From positions 62,001 to 126,000 of the forward strand of contig NZ_WMIG01000010.1 of assembly GCF_009711205.1 (NCBI RefSeq): a stretch of 64,000 nt of DNA, in the 5' to 3' direction. This DNA comes from Paracoccus litorisediminis. GTDB lineage: Bacteria > Pseudomonadota > Alphaproteobacteria > Rhodobacterales > Rhodobacteraceae. Position 1 is the stretch's first letter. Each line of letters begins with the position of its first letter. Positions 25,933-35,078 of the stretch are shown here, piece after piece. Under the pieces are notes generated by a model. The model saw only the letters and a list, made by a program, of their open reading frames with translations, had not been told where the DNA came from and did no database searches. Position numbers and translations under genes: made by a program.

Positions 25933-27588
25933 ATGGAACTTCGCGCAAGGGACTTGTCCCATGAACCCGTGATCGTCCAGATCGAGGATCTGGTGGTCGA
26001 AACCGCCGGAAAAACCCGGTTTCCAGTGCTGAAAGGTGTCAGCCTGAACATCCGGCGCGGCGAAACCGTCTGTCTGGTCGGGGAAAGCGGCTCGGGCAAA
26101 TCCGTCACCTCGCTGGCGACGATGGGGCTGCTGCCCAAGGACGCGCTGGTGGTACGGTCGGGCACGATCCGGCTGAAGGGCGAAAACCTGCTGGCGCTGT
26201 CGCCTTCCGCGATGAAGGACCGCCGCGCCCGCGATCTGGCGATGATCTTTCAGGAACCGATGACCGCGCTGAACCCGGTAATGAAGGTCGGCGCCCAGAT
26301 CACCGAGGTGCTGGACCTGCACAGCCGCATGGGTACCGCCGAAAAGCGCGCCCGCGTCATCGACATCATGGAGCAGGTCCATCTGCCCGATGTCCAGCGC
26401 ATCTATGACAGCTATCCGCACCAGCTGTCGGGCGGCCAGCGCCAGCGCATCATGATCGCCATGGCGCTGATCCTGGAACCGGCGCTGCTGATCGCGGATG
26501 AGCCCACCACCGCGCTGGACGTGACCACGCAAAAACAGATCCTGTCCCTGATCGCCGAACTTCAGGAGAAGCACGGCACGGCGGTGCTGTTCATTACCCA
26601 TGACATGGGCGTGGTCGCCGAAATTGCCGACCGCGTCTGCGTCATGCGCCATGGCGAGATCCTTGAATCCGGCCCGATCCGCGAGGTTCTGGAACAGCCC
26701 AAGCATGTCTATACGCGGGCGCTGCTGGGCTCGGTCCCCAGCCTTGTGCCGCGCGAGGCGCGCGACGATGCAAGCGGGGCCAGCGTGATTGCCGCCCGCA
26801 ATCTGGGCAAGACCTATCACACCGGGTCGTTCCTTGGGAAAAAGTCGCAGGTCCGCGCCTCGTTCGGGGTGAATTTCGACCTGTCGCCGGGGCGGACGCT
26901 GGGCATCGTCGGCGAAAGCGGCTCGGGCAAGACCACGGTCGCACGCTCGATCATGCGGCTGATCGAGCCGACCGAGGGCCAGATCTTGCTGGATGGCGAC
27001 GACATCGCCCATCTGTCCCCCAGCGCGATGAAGCCCAAGCGCAAGAAGCTGCAGGTGGTGTTTCAGGACCCGTTCCGCTCACTCAACCCGCGCTGGACCA
27101 TCGCGCGCTCGATGACCGAAGGCCCGTTGAACTACGGCATGTCCCGCGCCGATGCCCTGGCCGAGGCCAAGCGCCTGCTGAAGATCGTGTCCCTGCCCGA
27201 AGACGCGCTGGGTCGCTATCCGCATCAGTTTTCCGGTGGCCAGCGCCAGCGCATCGCCATTGCCCGCGCGGTGATGCTGAAGCCAGACGTGCTGGTCGCG
27301 GATGAGGCGGTCTCGGCGCTGGATGTCTCGGTGCAGGCGCAGGTGCTGGATCTGCTGGCCGAACTTCAGCGCCAGACCGGCATCGCCATCATATTCATCA
27401 CCCATGACCTGCGCGTCGCTGCCCAGATCTGCGACGAGGTGCTTGTGATGAAACGCGGCGAGGTGGTCGAACAGGGTCCGGCCTCACGCGTGCTGCACCA
27501 GCCGCAGCATGATTATACCCGCGCGCTGATCGACGCAGCGCCCGGACGTTTCTGGGATTTCGCGGCTGGCAAGCCGCTCGTGGCGTAA
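25933..27588 (+). CDS. Fused dipeptide-type ABC transporter ATPase (DppD-DppF fusion), module 1
   Basis: A 551-residue protein holding two complete nucleotide-binding domains. Domain 1 has Walker A GESGSGKS (50-57), [15 protein letters not shown] and Walker [13 protein letters not shown]; domain 2 has GESGSGKT from residue 327, [15 protein letters not shown] and [12 protein letters not shown]. In E. coli these are two separate proteins. The fusion lets one gene supply both halves of the motor for the two preceding permeases. It starts one base after the dppC-like stop. Confidence 0.93.
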   Translation: MELRARDLSHEPVIVQIEDLVVETAGKTRFPVLKGVSLNIRRGETVCLVGESGSGKSVTSLATMGLLPKDALVVRSGTIRLKGENLLALSPSAMKDRRARDLAMIFQEPMTALNPVMKVGAQITEVLDLHSRMGTAEKRARVIDIMEQVHLPDVQRIYDSYPHQLSGGQRQRIMIAMALILEPALLIADEPTTALDVTTQKQILSLIAELQEKHGTAVLFITHDMGVVAEIADRVCVMRHGEILESGPIREVLEQPKHVYTRALLGSVPSLVPREARDDASGASVIAARNLGKTYHTGSFLGKKSQVRASFGVNFDLSPGRTLGIVGESGSGKTTVARSIMRLIEPTEGQILLDGDDIAHLSPSAMKPKRKKLQVVFQDPFRSLNPRWTIARSMTEGPLNYGMSRADALAEAKRLLKIVSLPEDALGRYPHQFSGGQRQRIAIARAVMLKPDVLVADEAVSALDVSVQAQVLDLLAELQRQTGIAIIFITHDLRVAAQICDEVLVMKRGEVVEQGPASRVLHQPQHDYTRALIDAAPGRFWDFAAGKPLVA

Positions 27589-27597
27589 GGAGAGAAT

Positions 27598-28776
27598 ATG
27601 CCTGTCATCAAGTTCATCGAGGACAATGCCGATCAGATGCGCGCGGTCTTCGAGGATCTCCACGCAAACCCGCAGCTGGGCTTCGAGGAAACCCATGCCT
27701 CGGGTGTGGTGGAACGTCATCTGCGCGACTGGGGGTTCGATGAGGTCCATACCGGCATCGCCGCCACCGGCGTCGTCGGCATCCTGCGCGGCAAGGGCAA
27801 GGGCAACCGCCGCATCGGGCTGCGCGCCGATATGGACGCCCTGCCCATTCAGGAAGTGACCGGCCTTGGCTATGCCTCGAAAAACCCCGACCGCATGCAT
27901 GCCTGCGGCCATGACGGCCACACCACGATGCTGCTGGGCGCGGCGCAATATCTGGCGCAAAGCCGCGATTTCGACGGCACCGCCGTCTTCATCTTCCAGC
28001 CCGCCGAAGAAGGCCTTGGCGGCGCGCGCCGCATGATCGCGGAAGGCCTCTTCGAGCGTTTCCCCGTCGATGAGATCTACGGCATGCACAACCAGCCCTT
28101 CGGCACGCTGGGTCAGGCCCGCATCCGCAAGGGCGCGATGATGGCCGGGGCCTCGTTCTTCGACATCAAGGTCAATGGTCGCGGCAGCCATGCCGCGCAG
28201 CCCAACCAATCCCGCGACGCGCTGGTGATCGGCACGCAGCTGGTTGGGTTGCTGCAGACGGTCGTGTCGCGCAATGTCGATCCGGTGAAAGCCTGCGTGC
28301 TGTCCTGCACCCAGTTCCACACCGGCTCGGCCTATAACGTCGTGCCCCAGACCGCGACCATTGCCGGGACCGTGCGCTATTTCGACCCCGAGGTGATGGA
28401 TCTGGTCGCTACCCGTATGCGCGAGCTTTGCGCGGGCCTTGCCACCGCCCATGGCATCACCATCGACGTCGATATCCGCAATGTATTTGACGTTCTGGTC
28501 AATGAACCCGAGCTGTCCGACGCCTATCTGGAGGCCGCTGCCGACGTGCTGGGCGAAACCAATGTCTCGGATGACGGCCCGCAGGTCATGGGCAGCGAGG
28601 ATTTCGCCGACATGTCCGCCCGCGTGCCCGGTGCCTATATCAACGTCATGCATGGCGGTCAGGCGGCTTTGCACAATCCCGCCTTCGTCCTTGACCCGGC
28701 GGTGCTGCCCATCGGCGCCTCGGTCTATGCCCGCATCATCGAGCGCCGCATGCCCCTGACCCGAAAGGCCGCCTGA
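27598..28776 (+). CDS. M20 family amidohydrolase (hippurate hydrolase/aminoacylase-like)
   Basis: A 392-residue cytoplasmic metallohydrolase. The metal-binding motif is HACGHDGH (Cys103, His105), with QPAEEG (Glu137/Glu138) after it, the pattern of the M20D group that includes hippurate hydrolase, IAA-amino-acid hydrolase and N-acyl-amino-acid amidohydrolases. AAGGAGAG precedes the ATG. The stop overlaps the next M20 gene by one base (TGATG). Position behind the transporter suggests it splits an amide bond in the imported compound. Confidence 0.9.
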   Translation: MPVIKFIEDNADQMRAVFEDLHANPQLGFEETHASGVVERHLRDWGFDEVHTGIAATGVVGILRGKGKGNRRIGLRADMDALPIQEVTGLGYASKNPDRMHACGHDGHTTMLLGAAQYLAQSRDFDGTAVFIFQPAEEGLGGARRMIAEGLFERFPVDEIYGMHNQPFGTLGQARIRKGAMMAGASFFDIKVNGRGSHAAQPNQSRDALVIGTQLVGLLQTVVSRNVDPVKACVLSCTQFHTGSAYNVVPQTATIAGTVRYFDPEVMDLVATRMRELCAGLATAHGITIDVDIRNVFDVLVNEPELSDAYLEAAADVLGETNVSDDGPQVMGSEDFADMSARVPGAYINVMHGGQAALHNPAFVLDPAVLPIGASVYARIIERRMPLTRKAA

Positions 28777-29909
28777 TGTCCTTCCTTGATCTCGACTTCG
28801 ACAATGAGGACATGATCCGCCGCCTGCGCCCGTGGATCGAGACCGAAAGCCCCACCTTCGACGCCGCCGCCCTTGCGCGCATGGTCGATGTCGTGGCCTT
28901 CGACTGCGCAGCGGCCGGGGCGACCATTGAGGTCATCCCCGGCCGCATGGGCTGCGGCCCATCGCTGCGGGTGAAATTCCCCCATCCCGATTTCGGCAAG
29001 CCCGGCATCCTGGTCTCGGGCCATCTGGATACCGTGCATCCGATCGGCACGCTGGCGCAGAACCCGTGGCGGCGCGAGGAGGGTCGCATCTACGGCCCCG
29101 GCATTCAGGACATGAAGGCCGGGAATTTCGTCGCACTCGAAGCCATGCGCAGGATCATGCGCGCCGGGCTGGTGACCCCCCTGCCCGTCACCCTGCTGCT
29201 GACCCCGGATGAGGAAATCGGCACCCCCGCCACCCGTGGGCTGATCGAACAGGAAGCCCTGTTGAACCGCTATGTCGTGGTTCCCGAACCGGCGCTGAAG
29301 GACCAGTCCTGCGTCATCGGCCGCTACGCCATCGCACGCTACAACCTCGAAACCCGCGGCGTGCCCTCGCATGCGGGCTGGGCGCTGAAGGACGGGCGCT
29401 CCGCCATCGCCACCATGGCCCGCAAGATCCCCCTGATCGAGGGCATGACCAGCGACGATTGCACCTTCTCGGTCGGGGTCATCCGGGGCGGGACATGGGT
29501 CAACTGCGTCTCGTCCTCGTGCTTCGCCGAGGCGCTGTCCATGGCCAAGACCGATGAGGATCTGGAACGCGGCGTCGCCGCCATGCTGGGTCTGTCGGGC
29601 TCGGAAAACGATGTCGAATTCATCGTCACCCGAGGCGTCACTCGCCCGGTCTGGAAACCCGGCCAGCCGCAGGACATCGCCCTTTACGACCGCGCCGCCG
29701 GTATCGCCACGCAACTGGGCTTCACCTTGGGCCATCAGCCCTCGGGCGGCGGCTCGGACGGCAATTTCACCGGCGCGCTGGGGATACCGACCATCGACTC
29801 GACCGGAGTCCTCGGCGCGGGCCTGCATACGCTGAACGAACACATCATCGAATCGAGCCTGCTGGAACGCGCAAGGTTCCATGCCGGGCTGTTTCTTGAC
29901 CTGAACTGA
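28776..29909 (+). CDS. M20 family metallopeptidase (ArgE/DapE/CPG2-like)
   Basis: A 377-residue di-zinc hydrolase of a different M20 subgroup from the preceding gene. The metal ligands are His83 and Asp85 (SGHLDTVHPIG), Asp112 (IQDMKAG) and Glu146/Glu147 (TPDEEIGT). A dimerisation domain lies in the middle and the sequence ends with the DSTGVLGAGLHTLNEH motif with a ligand His, as in carboxypeptidase G2. It is translationally coupled to the first M20 gene. It may remove a C-terminal amino acid or an acyl group. Confidence 0.9.
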   Translation: MSFLDLDFDNEDMIRRLRPWIETESPTFDAAALARMVDVVAFDCAAAGATIEVIPGRMGCGPSLRVKFPHPDFGKPGILVSGHLDTVHPIGTLAQNPWRREEGRIYGPGIQDMKAGNFVALEAMRRIMRAGLVTPLPVTLLLTPDEEIGTPATRGLIEQEALLNRYVVVPEPALKDQSCVIGRYAIARYNLETRGVPSHAGWALKDGRSAIATMARKIPLIEGMTSDDCTFSVGVIRGGTWVNCVSSSCFAEALSMAKTDEDLERGVAAMLGLSGSENDVEFIVTRGVTRPVWKPGQPQDIALYDRAAGIATQLGFTLGHQPSGGGSDGNFTGALGIPTIDSTGVLGAGLHTLNEHIIESSLLERARFHAGLFLDLN

Positions 29910-29917
29910 TCCCTTCT

Positions 29918-29944
29918 CGCCGCGCCCCTGCCTTGGGCGCGGCG
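29918..29944 (+). other. Intercistronic hairpin before the acylase gene
   Basis: CGCCGCGCCC, 7-base loop, GGGCGCGGCG: a perfect 10-base stem 9 bases after the M20 stop. No U-tract follows, so it looks like an mRNA-stability or translation-tuning element rather than a true terminator. Confidence 0.55.
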
Positions 29945-29948
29945 ATCC

Positions 29949-29974
29949 AAAAGGCCCCCAAAAAAGGCCCCCAA
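29949..29974 (+). repeat. Perfect 13-base tandem repeat just ahead of the acylase ribosome site
   Basis: AAAAGGCCCCCAA is present twice without any gap (29949-29961 and 29962-29974). The second copy runs into the AAGGA ribosome site of the acylase gene (start 29984). An A6 run forms at the junction, a place where copy or length slippage could alter spacing. Confidence 0.8.
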
Positions 29975-29983
29975 GGACATCCC

Positions 29984-32278
29984 ATGACCGACCAGATCCA
30001 CCGTCTTGACGGGCTGACCGACGCTGTTTCGATCCGCATCGACCCTTGGGGCATCGCCCATATCCGGGCCGAGAACCGCGACGACCTGTTCTTTGCCCAA
30101 GGCTGGAACGCCGCCCGCGACAGGCTGTGGCAGATCGATCTGGCCCGCAAGCGCGGGTTGGGCCTGCTGGCGGGCGATTTCGGACCGGGCTATCTGGCGC
30201 AGGACCGCGCCGCGCGCCTGCTGCTTTATCGCGGCGACATGGCGGTGGAATGGGCGGCCTATGCCCCCGATGCCGAGGCGATCTGCACCGCCTTCGCCAA
30301 GGGCATCAACGCCTATGTCGACGGCGTCCACGCGGGCGAGTTGCCCCTACCCCCGGAATTCACCCTGCTCGGCAACCGCCCCGCGCTGTGGCAGCCATCG
30401 GATGTCGCCCGCATCCGCAGCCATTCCCTGACCCGCAACGCCACCTCGGAACTGCTGCGCGCCCGCGTCATGGCGCTGATGGGTCCGGAAACCGGTGCGC
30501 ATCTGGACCTGCTGCGCCGCAATCTGGAACCCTTCACCATCCCCGAGATCGCCGAGGGTCTGGACCTGCACAGCCTTGACGCCCGCGTGCTGCGCGATTT
30601 CCTGCTGGGCGTCAGCCCGGTCAGCTTCTCGCCCGAGCGTCTGGCCGCGCCGCTTTCTGACGCCGATCTGTGGACCCGCCCCACCTCCTTGGGCGAGATT
30701 GACCGCATCGCCGCCACCGAGGGCTCGAACAACTGGGTGGTCTCGGGCGCGCGCACGGCATCGGGCCGCCCGATCCTGTGCCTTGATCCGCACCGCACCC
30801 ATGTCCTGCCCTCGGTGCGCTACATCACCCACCTGACCATGCCCGGCTTCGACGCGATCGGCGCGGGTGAGCCGATGGTCCCCGGCATCTCGATGGGCCA
30901 TAACGGCCATGCCGCCTTCGGCCTGACCATCCACGGCCACGATCAGGAAGACCTTTACACCTACGACCTGCACCCGGACGACCCCGATCTGTATCGCCAC
31001 CACGACGGCTGGCAGCGCCTGACCACCCTGACCGAGACCGTGCCGGTCAAGGGCCATCCCGACCAGCGGATCACCCTGCAATTCACCCGCCACGGCCCCC
31101 TGCTGCACCGCAGCGCCAGCCATGCCTTTGCGCTGCGCACCGTCTGGAGCCTGCCCGGAACCGCGCCCTATATGGCCAGCCTCTCGGTCATGCGCGCGAC
31201 CACGCCGCCGGATTATCTTGCAGCCCTGCGCGGTTGGGGCTGCCCCTCGGTCAACCATATTTACGGCGACATGGCGGGCAATATCCTGTGGAAACCCGCC
31301 GGCGCCGCCCCGATCCGCAAGGGCTGGCAGGGCCTGCTGCCCGTGCCCGGCGATGGGCGCTTCGAATGGCAGGGGCTGCACGATCCCGACAGCGCCCCGG
31401 TTGAGCTGAACCCGTCTCGCGGGTATATCGCCACCGCCAACGCCATCAACCTGCCGCCGGATTGGGACGGCCCGATCCCCGGCCATGAATGGCTGGACAG
31501 CAGCCGCCACGATTTCCTGAACGCGGCGCTGGCAGGCAATGACCAAGTGACGCTGCAGGATTGCGCGGCCATGCAGCTTAGCCTGCATTCCGGCATCGCG
31601 CTTGGGCTCGCACGGTTGTTGCAAGGGCCGGACATTCCCGCGCCTGTCCGCGCGCTTCTGGACGGTTTCGACGGCACGCTTCCCGCCGACAGCCCCGCTG
31701 CGGCCTACATCGAGATCTGGCTCTCGCGCCATCTTGGTCCGGCCATCGCCCGTCACGAAGGCGCGTCCGAGGCCGTCCTGCCACTGTTGCAACCCTATGA
31801 TCCTGCATCGCTTCTGCGCTGGATGCAGGCGCGGGTGGACCTGCCCCCGGACATCATCGCCAGCCTTGAGGCGGCATGGACGGACTGTGCCCAGCTGATG
31901 GGCGCGGACCCGCAAGCTTGGGCATGGGGTCGCATCCACCGCCTGACCCTGCGCCATCCGCTGCACCGGCTGGCGCCTGCGGAATGGTCGCTGCCGCCGA
32001 TCCCGCGCGGCGGATCGTCGGCCAGCCCGAATTATGCGGGCTACGACCTGCAAAGCCTTGATGTGCTTATGGGACCGTCGGTCAGGATGCTGATTGATGT
32101 CGGCGGCTGGGACAACAGCCTGTTCGTCAATACACCGGGCCAGTCCGGCCTGCCGGGCGACCCGCATTACCACGACCTGCAGCCGCTTTGGGCGGGGGGC
32201 GAATACGCGCCGCTGCTGTACTCCGACGCCCGGATCGAGGCCGCCACCCGGCAGCGTATCACATTGACGGCGGGATAA
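29984..32278 (+). CDS. Penicillin acylase family (Ntn hydrolase) protein without signal peptide
   Basis: A 764-residue protein of the penicillin G acylase / acyl-homoserine-lactone acylase / cephalosporin acylase family. The alpha part opens with RIDPWGIAHIRAENRDDLFFAQGW and ARDRLWQIDLARKRG; the autocatalytic cleavage point is EGSNNWVVSG, giving Ser248 as nucleophile and new N-terminus of the beta subunit. Family members are usually exported to the periplasm for maturation, but the start at 29984 (with AAGGA) gives no signal peptide, nor does the short upstream extension. It closes module 1 and overlaps the convergent MerR gene by 20 bases. The substrate is some amide of an acyl group; which one is unknown. 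Confidence 0.9.
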   Translation: MTDQIHRLDGLTDAVSIRIDPWGIAHIRAENRDDLFFAQGWNAARDRLWQIDLARKRGLGLLAGDFGPGYLAQDRAARLLLYRGDMAVEWAAYAPDAEAICTAFAKGINAYVDGVHAGELPLPPEFTLLGNRPALWQPSDVARIRSHSLTRNATSELLRARVMALMGPETGAHLDLLRRNLEPFTIPEIAEGLDLHSLDARVLRDFLLGVSPVSFSPERLAAPLSDADLWTRPTSLGEIDRIAATEGSNNWVVSGARTASGRPILCLDPHRTHVLPSVRYITHLTMPGFDAIGAGEPMVPGISMGHNGHAAFGLTIHGHDQEDLYTYDLHPDDPDLYRHHDGWQRLTTLTETVPVKGHPDQRITLQFTRHGPLLHRSASHAFALRTVWSLPGTAPYMASLSVMRATTPPDYLAALRGWGCPSVNHIYGDMAGNILWKPAGAAPIRKGWQGLLPVPGDGRFEWQGLHDPDSAPVELNPSRGYIATANAINLPPDWDGPIPGHEWLDSSRHDFLNAALAGNDQVTLQDCAAMQLSLHSGIALGLARLLQGPDIPAPVRALLDGFDGTLPADSPAAAYIEIWLSRHLGPAIARHEGASEAVLPLLQPYDPASLLRWMQARVDLPPDIIASLEAAWTDCAQLMGADPQAWAWGRIHRLTLRHPLHRLAPAEWSLPPIPRGGSSASPNYAGYDLQSLDVLMGPSVRMLIDVGGWDNSLFVNTPGQSGLPGDPHYHDLQPLWAGGEYAPLLYSDARIEAATRQRITLTAG

Positions 32279-32711
32279 GCTCGGCCATCGCGCCCTCATG
32301 ATGGTCATGGGCGCAATGCTCGTGATTGCCCAGAACCTCGATCACCCGGCAATCGGCAATGGTCCCGCATGAGCATTGCTGCAGCATCCGCTGCAACTCG
32401 TCGCGCAGCGCGATCAGGCGCGAGATGCGGGCATTTACCGCCCGAAGCTGGCGGTTGGCGATCTGGTCGGCTGCCGCGCAGGACCGGTTCGGATCGTCCG
32501 ACAGGCCCAGCAATTCCCGGATCGCCTCCAGCGGGAAGCCAAGGTCGCGGGCATGGCGGATGAAGTTCAGCCGGTCCTGCGCCGCCTTGCCGTAAAGACG
32601 CTGGTTGCCGGTGCTGCGCTCGGGTTCGGGCAGCAGCGCAATCTGTTCGTAATAGCGGATGGTCGGGACCTTGACCCCGGTCGCCTCGCTCAGCTTGCCG
32701 ATGGTCAGCAT
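32259..32711 (-). CDS. MerR-family heavy-metal regulator (ZntR/CadR/PbrR type)
   Basis: A 150-residue regulator with the N-terminal MerR winged helix (IGKLSEATGVKVPTIRYYEQIALLPEPER). Metal-binding cysteines are at the positions of the ZntR/CadR/PbrR group: one in NRSCAAADQI near residue 78 and CSCGTIADC near 113-120; a His-rich tail (NHEHCAHDHH) recalls CadR. It is divergent from the P-type ATPase gene, and the gap contains a typical 19-base-spacer promoter. It should twist that promoter open in response to Zn, Cd or Pb. The last 20 bases overlap the convergent acylase gene. Confidence 0.92.
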   Translation of the reverse strand: MLTIGKLSEATGVKVPTIRYYEQIALLPEPERSTGNQRLYGKAAQDRLNFIRHARDLGFPLEAIRELLGLSDDPNRSCAAADQIANRQLRAVNARISRLIALRDELQRMLQQCSCGTIADCRVIEVLGNHEHCAHDHHEGAMAELIPPSM

Positions 32712-32723
32712 CGCGGAAACCTC

Positions 32724-32754
32724 TTGCAGCTATAGTCGCTAGAGGAATTAGGGT
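32724..32754 (+). promoter_or_regulatory. MerR-type promoter and operator of the metal ATPase gene
   Basis: -35 TTGCAG (32724-32729), 19-base spacer, -10 TAGGGT (32749-32754). The dyad CTATAG-N3-CTAGAG (32730-32744) fills the spacer. An over-long 19-base spacer with a central dyad is the hallmark of MerR-family promoters, and the CTATAGT..CTAGAGG core resembles the CadR/PbrR boxes I know. Confidence 0.8.
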
Positions 32755-32803
32755 CCCGAATCAATGAAGGCAAGATCTGCCAAAAGGACTTCGAGGAATG
32801 GCG

Positions 32804-35011
32804 ATGAGTGAGCAAGCAAGCATTCGGCGCGAATGGACGGTGACGGGGATGGACTGCGCCTCCTGCACCACCAAGGTCACGCAGGCGGTCGGGACGTTGC
32901 CCGGCGTGTCCGCAGTCAGGGTCGCGCTGATGACCGAACGGCTGTCGCTGGATCTGGCGCCGGGCACGACCCAGCCCGACGCGATTGAGGCATTGGTGCG
33001 CAAGCTGGGCTACGGCATCGCACCGCGACAGGACGCGCAGCCTGCCGCTGCCGCCGGTCACGACACCTGCTGCTCGGGGCACGCGCATGACACCGCCGAG
33101 CCCGTCCATAGCCACGACGACCCCGCCGATCAGGGCAAACCGTGGCATCGCACCGCCAAGGGCCGTCTGGTCATCCTGACCGGAGCGCTGCTGGCGCTGG
33201 CATGGGGGTTCGAGCTGCTGACCTCGGCCAGTCTTGGCTACTGGGCCTTTGTCGCCGCTTGCCTGATCGGCGTGGCCCCGGTGGCCCGGCGGGCCTTGGC
33301 CGCGCTGCGCCTTGGCCAGCCCTTCACCATCGAGGGGCTGATGACCATCGCCGCATTCGGCGCGCTGTTCATCGGCGCAGCCGAAGAAGCCGCGCTGGTC
33401 GTGTTCCTGTTCGCCGTCGGCGAGGCGCTGGAGGGCGTTGCCGCCAACAAGGCCCGCGACGGCATCCGGGCGCTGGCCGATCTGGTCCCGAAAACCGCGC
33501 AGCTTGAGGTGGACGGCCAGACCCGAGAGGTTCCCGCCGACCGCCTGCGCATCGGTCAGACCGTGCTGGTCCGTCCCGGCGACCGCATCCCGGCTGATGG
33601 CGAGATCGTCGAGGGCGTCTCGGGCATTGATGAAAGCCCGGTCACCGGCGAAAGCCTGCCGCGCTCCAAGGGACAAGGCGAGGCGGTCTTTGCCGGGTCG
33701 ATCAATACCGAGGCCGCCTTGCGCATCCGCGTGACCAAGGAGGCATCCGACAACACCATCAGCCGCATCATCCGACTGGTCGAGGATGCCGAGGAAGCCC
33801 GCGCGCCCACCGAACGCTTCATCGACCGGTTCAGCCGCTGGTACATGCCCGCGATTGTCGGCATGGCGGCGCTGGTGATCCTGATCCCACCCCTGCTGAT
33901 GGGGGCGGATTGGCAGACATGGATCTATCGCGGCCTTGCGCTGCTGCTGATAGGCTGCCCCTGCGCGCTGGTGATTTCTGTCCCCGCATCAATCGCCTCG
34001 GCGCTGTCCTCGGGGGCGAAACGCGGCTTGCTGATGAAGGGCGGCGCGGTGATCGAGGCCGCGGCAAAGGTCACGCAAGTCGCCTTTGACAAGACCGGCA
34101 CGCTGACCCATGGCCGCCCGGTCGTTACCGACCTGATCCCCGCACCGGGCGTTTCGGAAACCGAGCTGCTGGCCGTGGCAGCCGGGGTCGAGACCGGGTC
34201 CAGCCACCCGCTGGCGCTGGCCGTGCTGGGCCGGGCCAAGGACGCGGGCATTGCCCCGCTGCCCGCGCGTCAGGCCAAGGCGATCCCCGGCAAGGGGGTC
34301 GAAGCCATGGTGGACGGCACCATGGCCTGGGTCATGTCCCCGTCCCATGCCTTGGCAATGCAGGGCATCGCCGCGAACAGCACCGACCGCGCAACCGCGC
34401 TGGAGGAGCAGGGCAAGACCGTGGTCGCCGTCTTCCGCAAAGCGCAACCGCTGGGTCTGATCGCCATGCGCGATGAGCCGCGGCCAGATGCCTCGGACGC
34501 GATGCGGCAACTGAACGCCATGGGCGTCGGCGCGACCATGCTGACCGGCGACAATCCCCGTACCGCCGCCGCCATCGCGGGCGGCCTTGGCATGGAGTTC
34601 CGCGCCGGGATGCTGCCCGAGGACAAGCTGACCACCATCCGCCAGATGAGCGGCACGGGCGGCGTGATGATGATCGGCGACGGCATCAACGACGCCCCCG
34701 CGCTGAAACAGGCCAGCATCGGCGTGGCCATGGGCTCGGGGACGGATGTGGCGCTGGAAACGGCGGATGCCGCGATCCTGCGCGACCGGGTTGGCGATGT
34801 CCCGGCGCTGATCCGGCTGGCGCGCGCCACCATGGGCAATATCCGCCAGAACATCGCGCTGGCGCTGGGGCTGAAGGCGGTGTTCCTGGTGACCTCGGTT
34901 CTGGGGATCACGGGCCTGTGGATCGCGATCCTTGCCGATACCGGGGCAACGGTGCTGGTGACGCTGAACGCGCTGCGGATGCTGGGCTACGATCCGTCGA
35001 AACAGGGCTGA
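32804..35011 (+). CDS. zntA: Zn2+/Cd2+/Pb2+-exporting P1B-type ATPase
   Basis: A 735-residue protein from the ATG at 32804 (GAGG 7 bases upstream; the ATG at 32798 is too close). An N-terminal heavy-metal domain has GMDCASC (Cys18, Cys21), then a Cys/His-rich linker (HDTCCSGHAH and VHSHDD). The transmembrane metal site is Cys385-Pro-Cys387, the phosphorylation site Asp429 in DKTGT, with SSHPLA and GDGINDAPAL in the cytoplasmic domains. The late helices carry Lys in LGLKAVF and Asp in LADTGAT, the P1B-2 zinc/cadmium/lead signature. It is regulated by the divergent MerR gene. Confidence 0.95.
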   Translation: MSEQASIRREWTVTGMDCASCTTKVTQAVGTLPGVSAVRVALMTERLSLDLAPGTTQPDAIEALVRKLGYGIAPRQDAQPAAAAGHDTCCSGHAHDTAEPVHSHDDPADQGKPWHRTAKGRLVILTGALLALAWGFELLTSASLGYWAFVAACLIGVAPVARRALAALRLGQPFTIEGLMTIAAFGALFIGAAEEAALVVFLFAVGEALEGVAANKARDGIRALADLVPKTAQLEVDGQTREVPADRLRIGQTVLVRPGDRIPADGEIVEGVSGIDESPVTGESLPRSKGQGEAVFAGSINTEAALRIRVTKEASDNTISRIIRLVEDAEEARAPTERFIDRFSRWYMPAIVGMAALVILIPPLLMGADWQTWIYRGLALLLIGCPCALVISVPASIASALSSGAKRGLLMKGGAVIEAAAKVTQVAFDKTGTLTHGRPVVTDLIPAPGVSETELLAVAAGVETGSSHPLALAVLGRAKDAGIAPLPARQAKAIPGKGVEAMVDGTMAWVMSPSHALAMQGIAANSTDRATALEEQGKTVVAVFRKAQPLGLIAMRDEPRPDASDAMRQLNAMGVGATMLTGDNPRTAAAIAGGLGMEFRAGMLPEDKLTTIRQMSGTGGVMMIGDGINDAPALKQASIGVAMGSGTDVALETADAAILRDRVGDVPALIRLARATMGNIRQNIALALGLKAVFLVTSVLGITGLWIAILADTGATVLVTLNALRMLGYDPSKQG

Positions 35012-35078
35012 GCGGCATTCCCTGTCGCCTGCCGATATGGAACAGTCCGGGTTCCGCCACCCGCAAACAGGTCCGCCG

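Noticed and set aside
29918-29944. The hairpin before the acylase gene as a Rho-independent terminator
   Set aside because: It has a good stem but no U-tract; the acylase lacks another promoter that I can see, so read-through is more likely.
20908-32278. Module 1 as a microcystin-degradation (mlr) cluster
   Set aside because: Only the M81 peptidase corresponds to mlrC. There is no MlrA membrane protease, MlrB serine hydrolase or MlrD transporter; instead a dipeptide ABC transporter and acylases are present.
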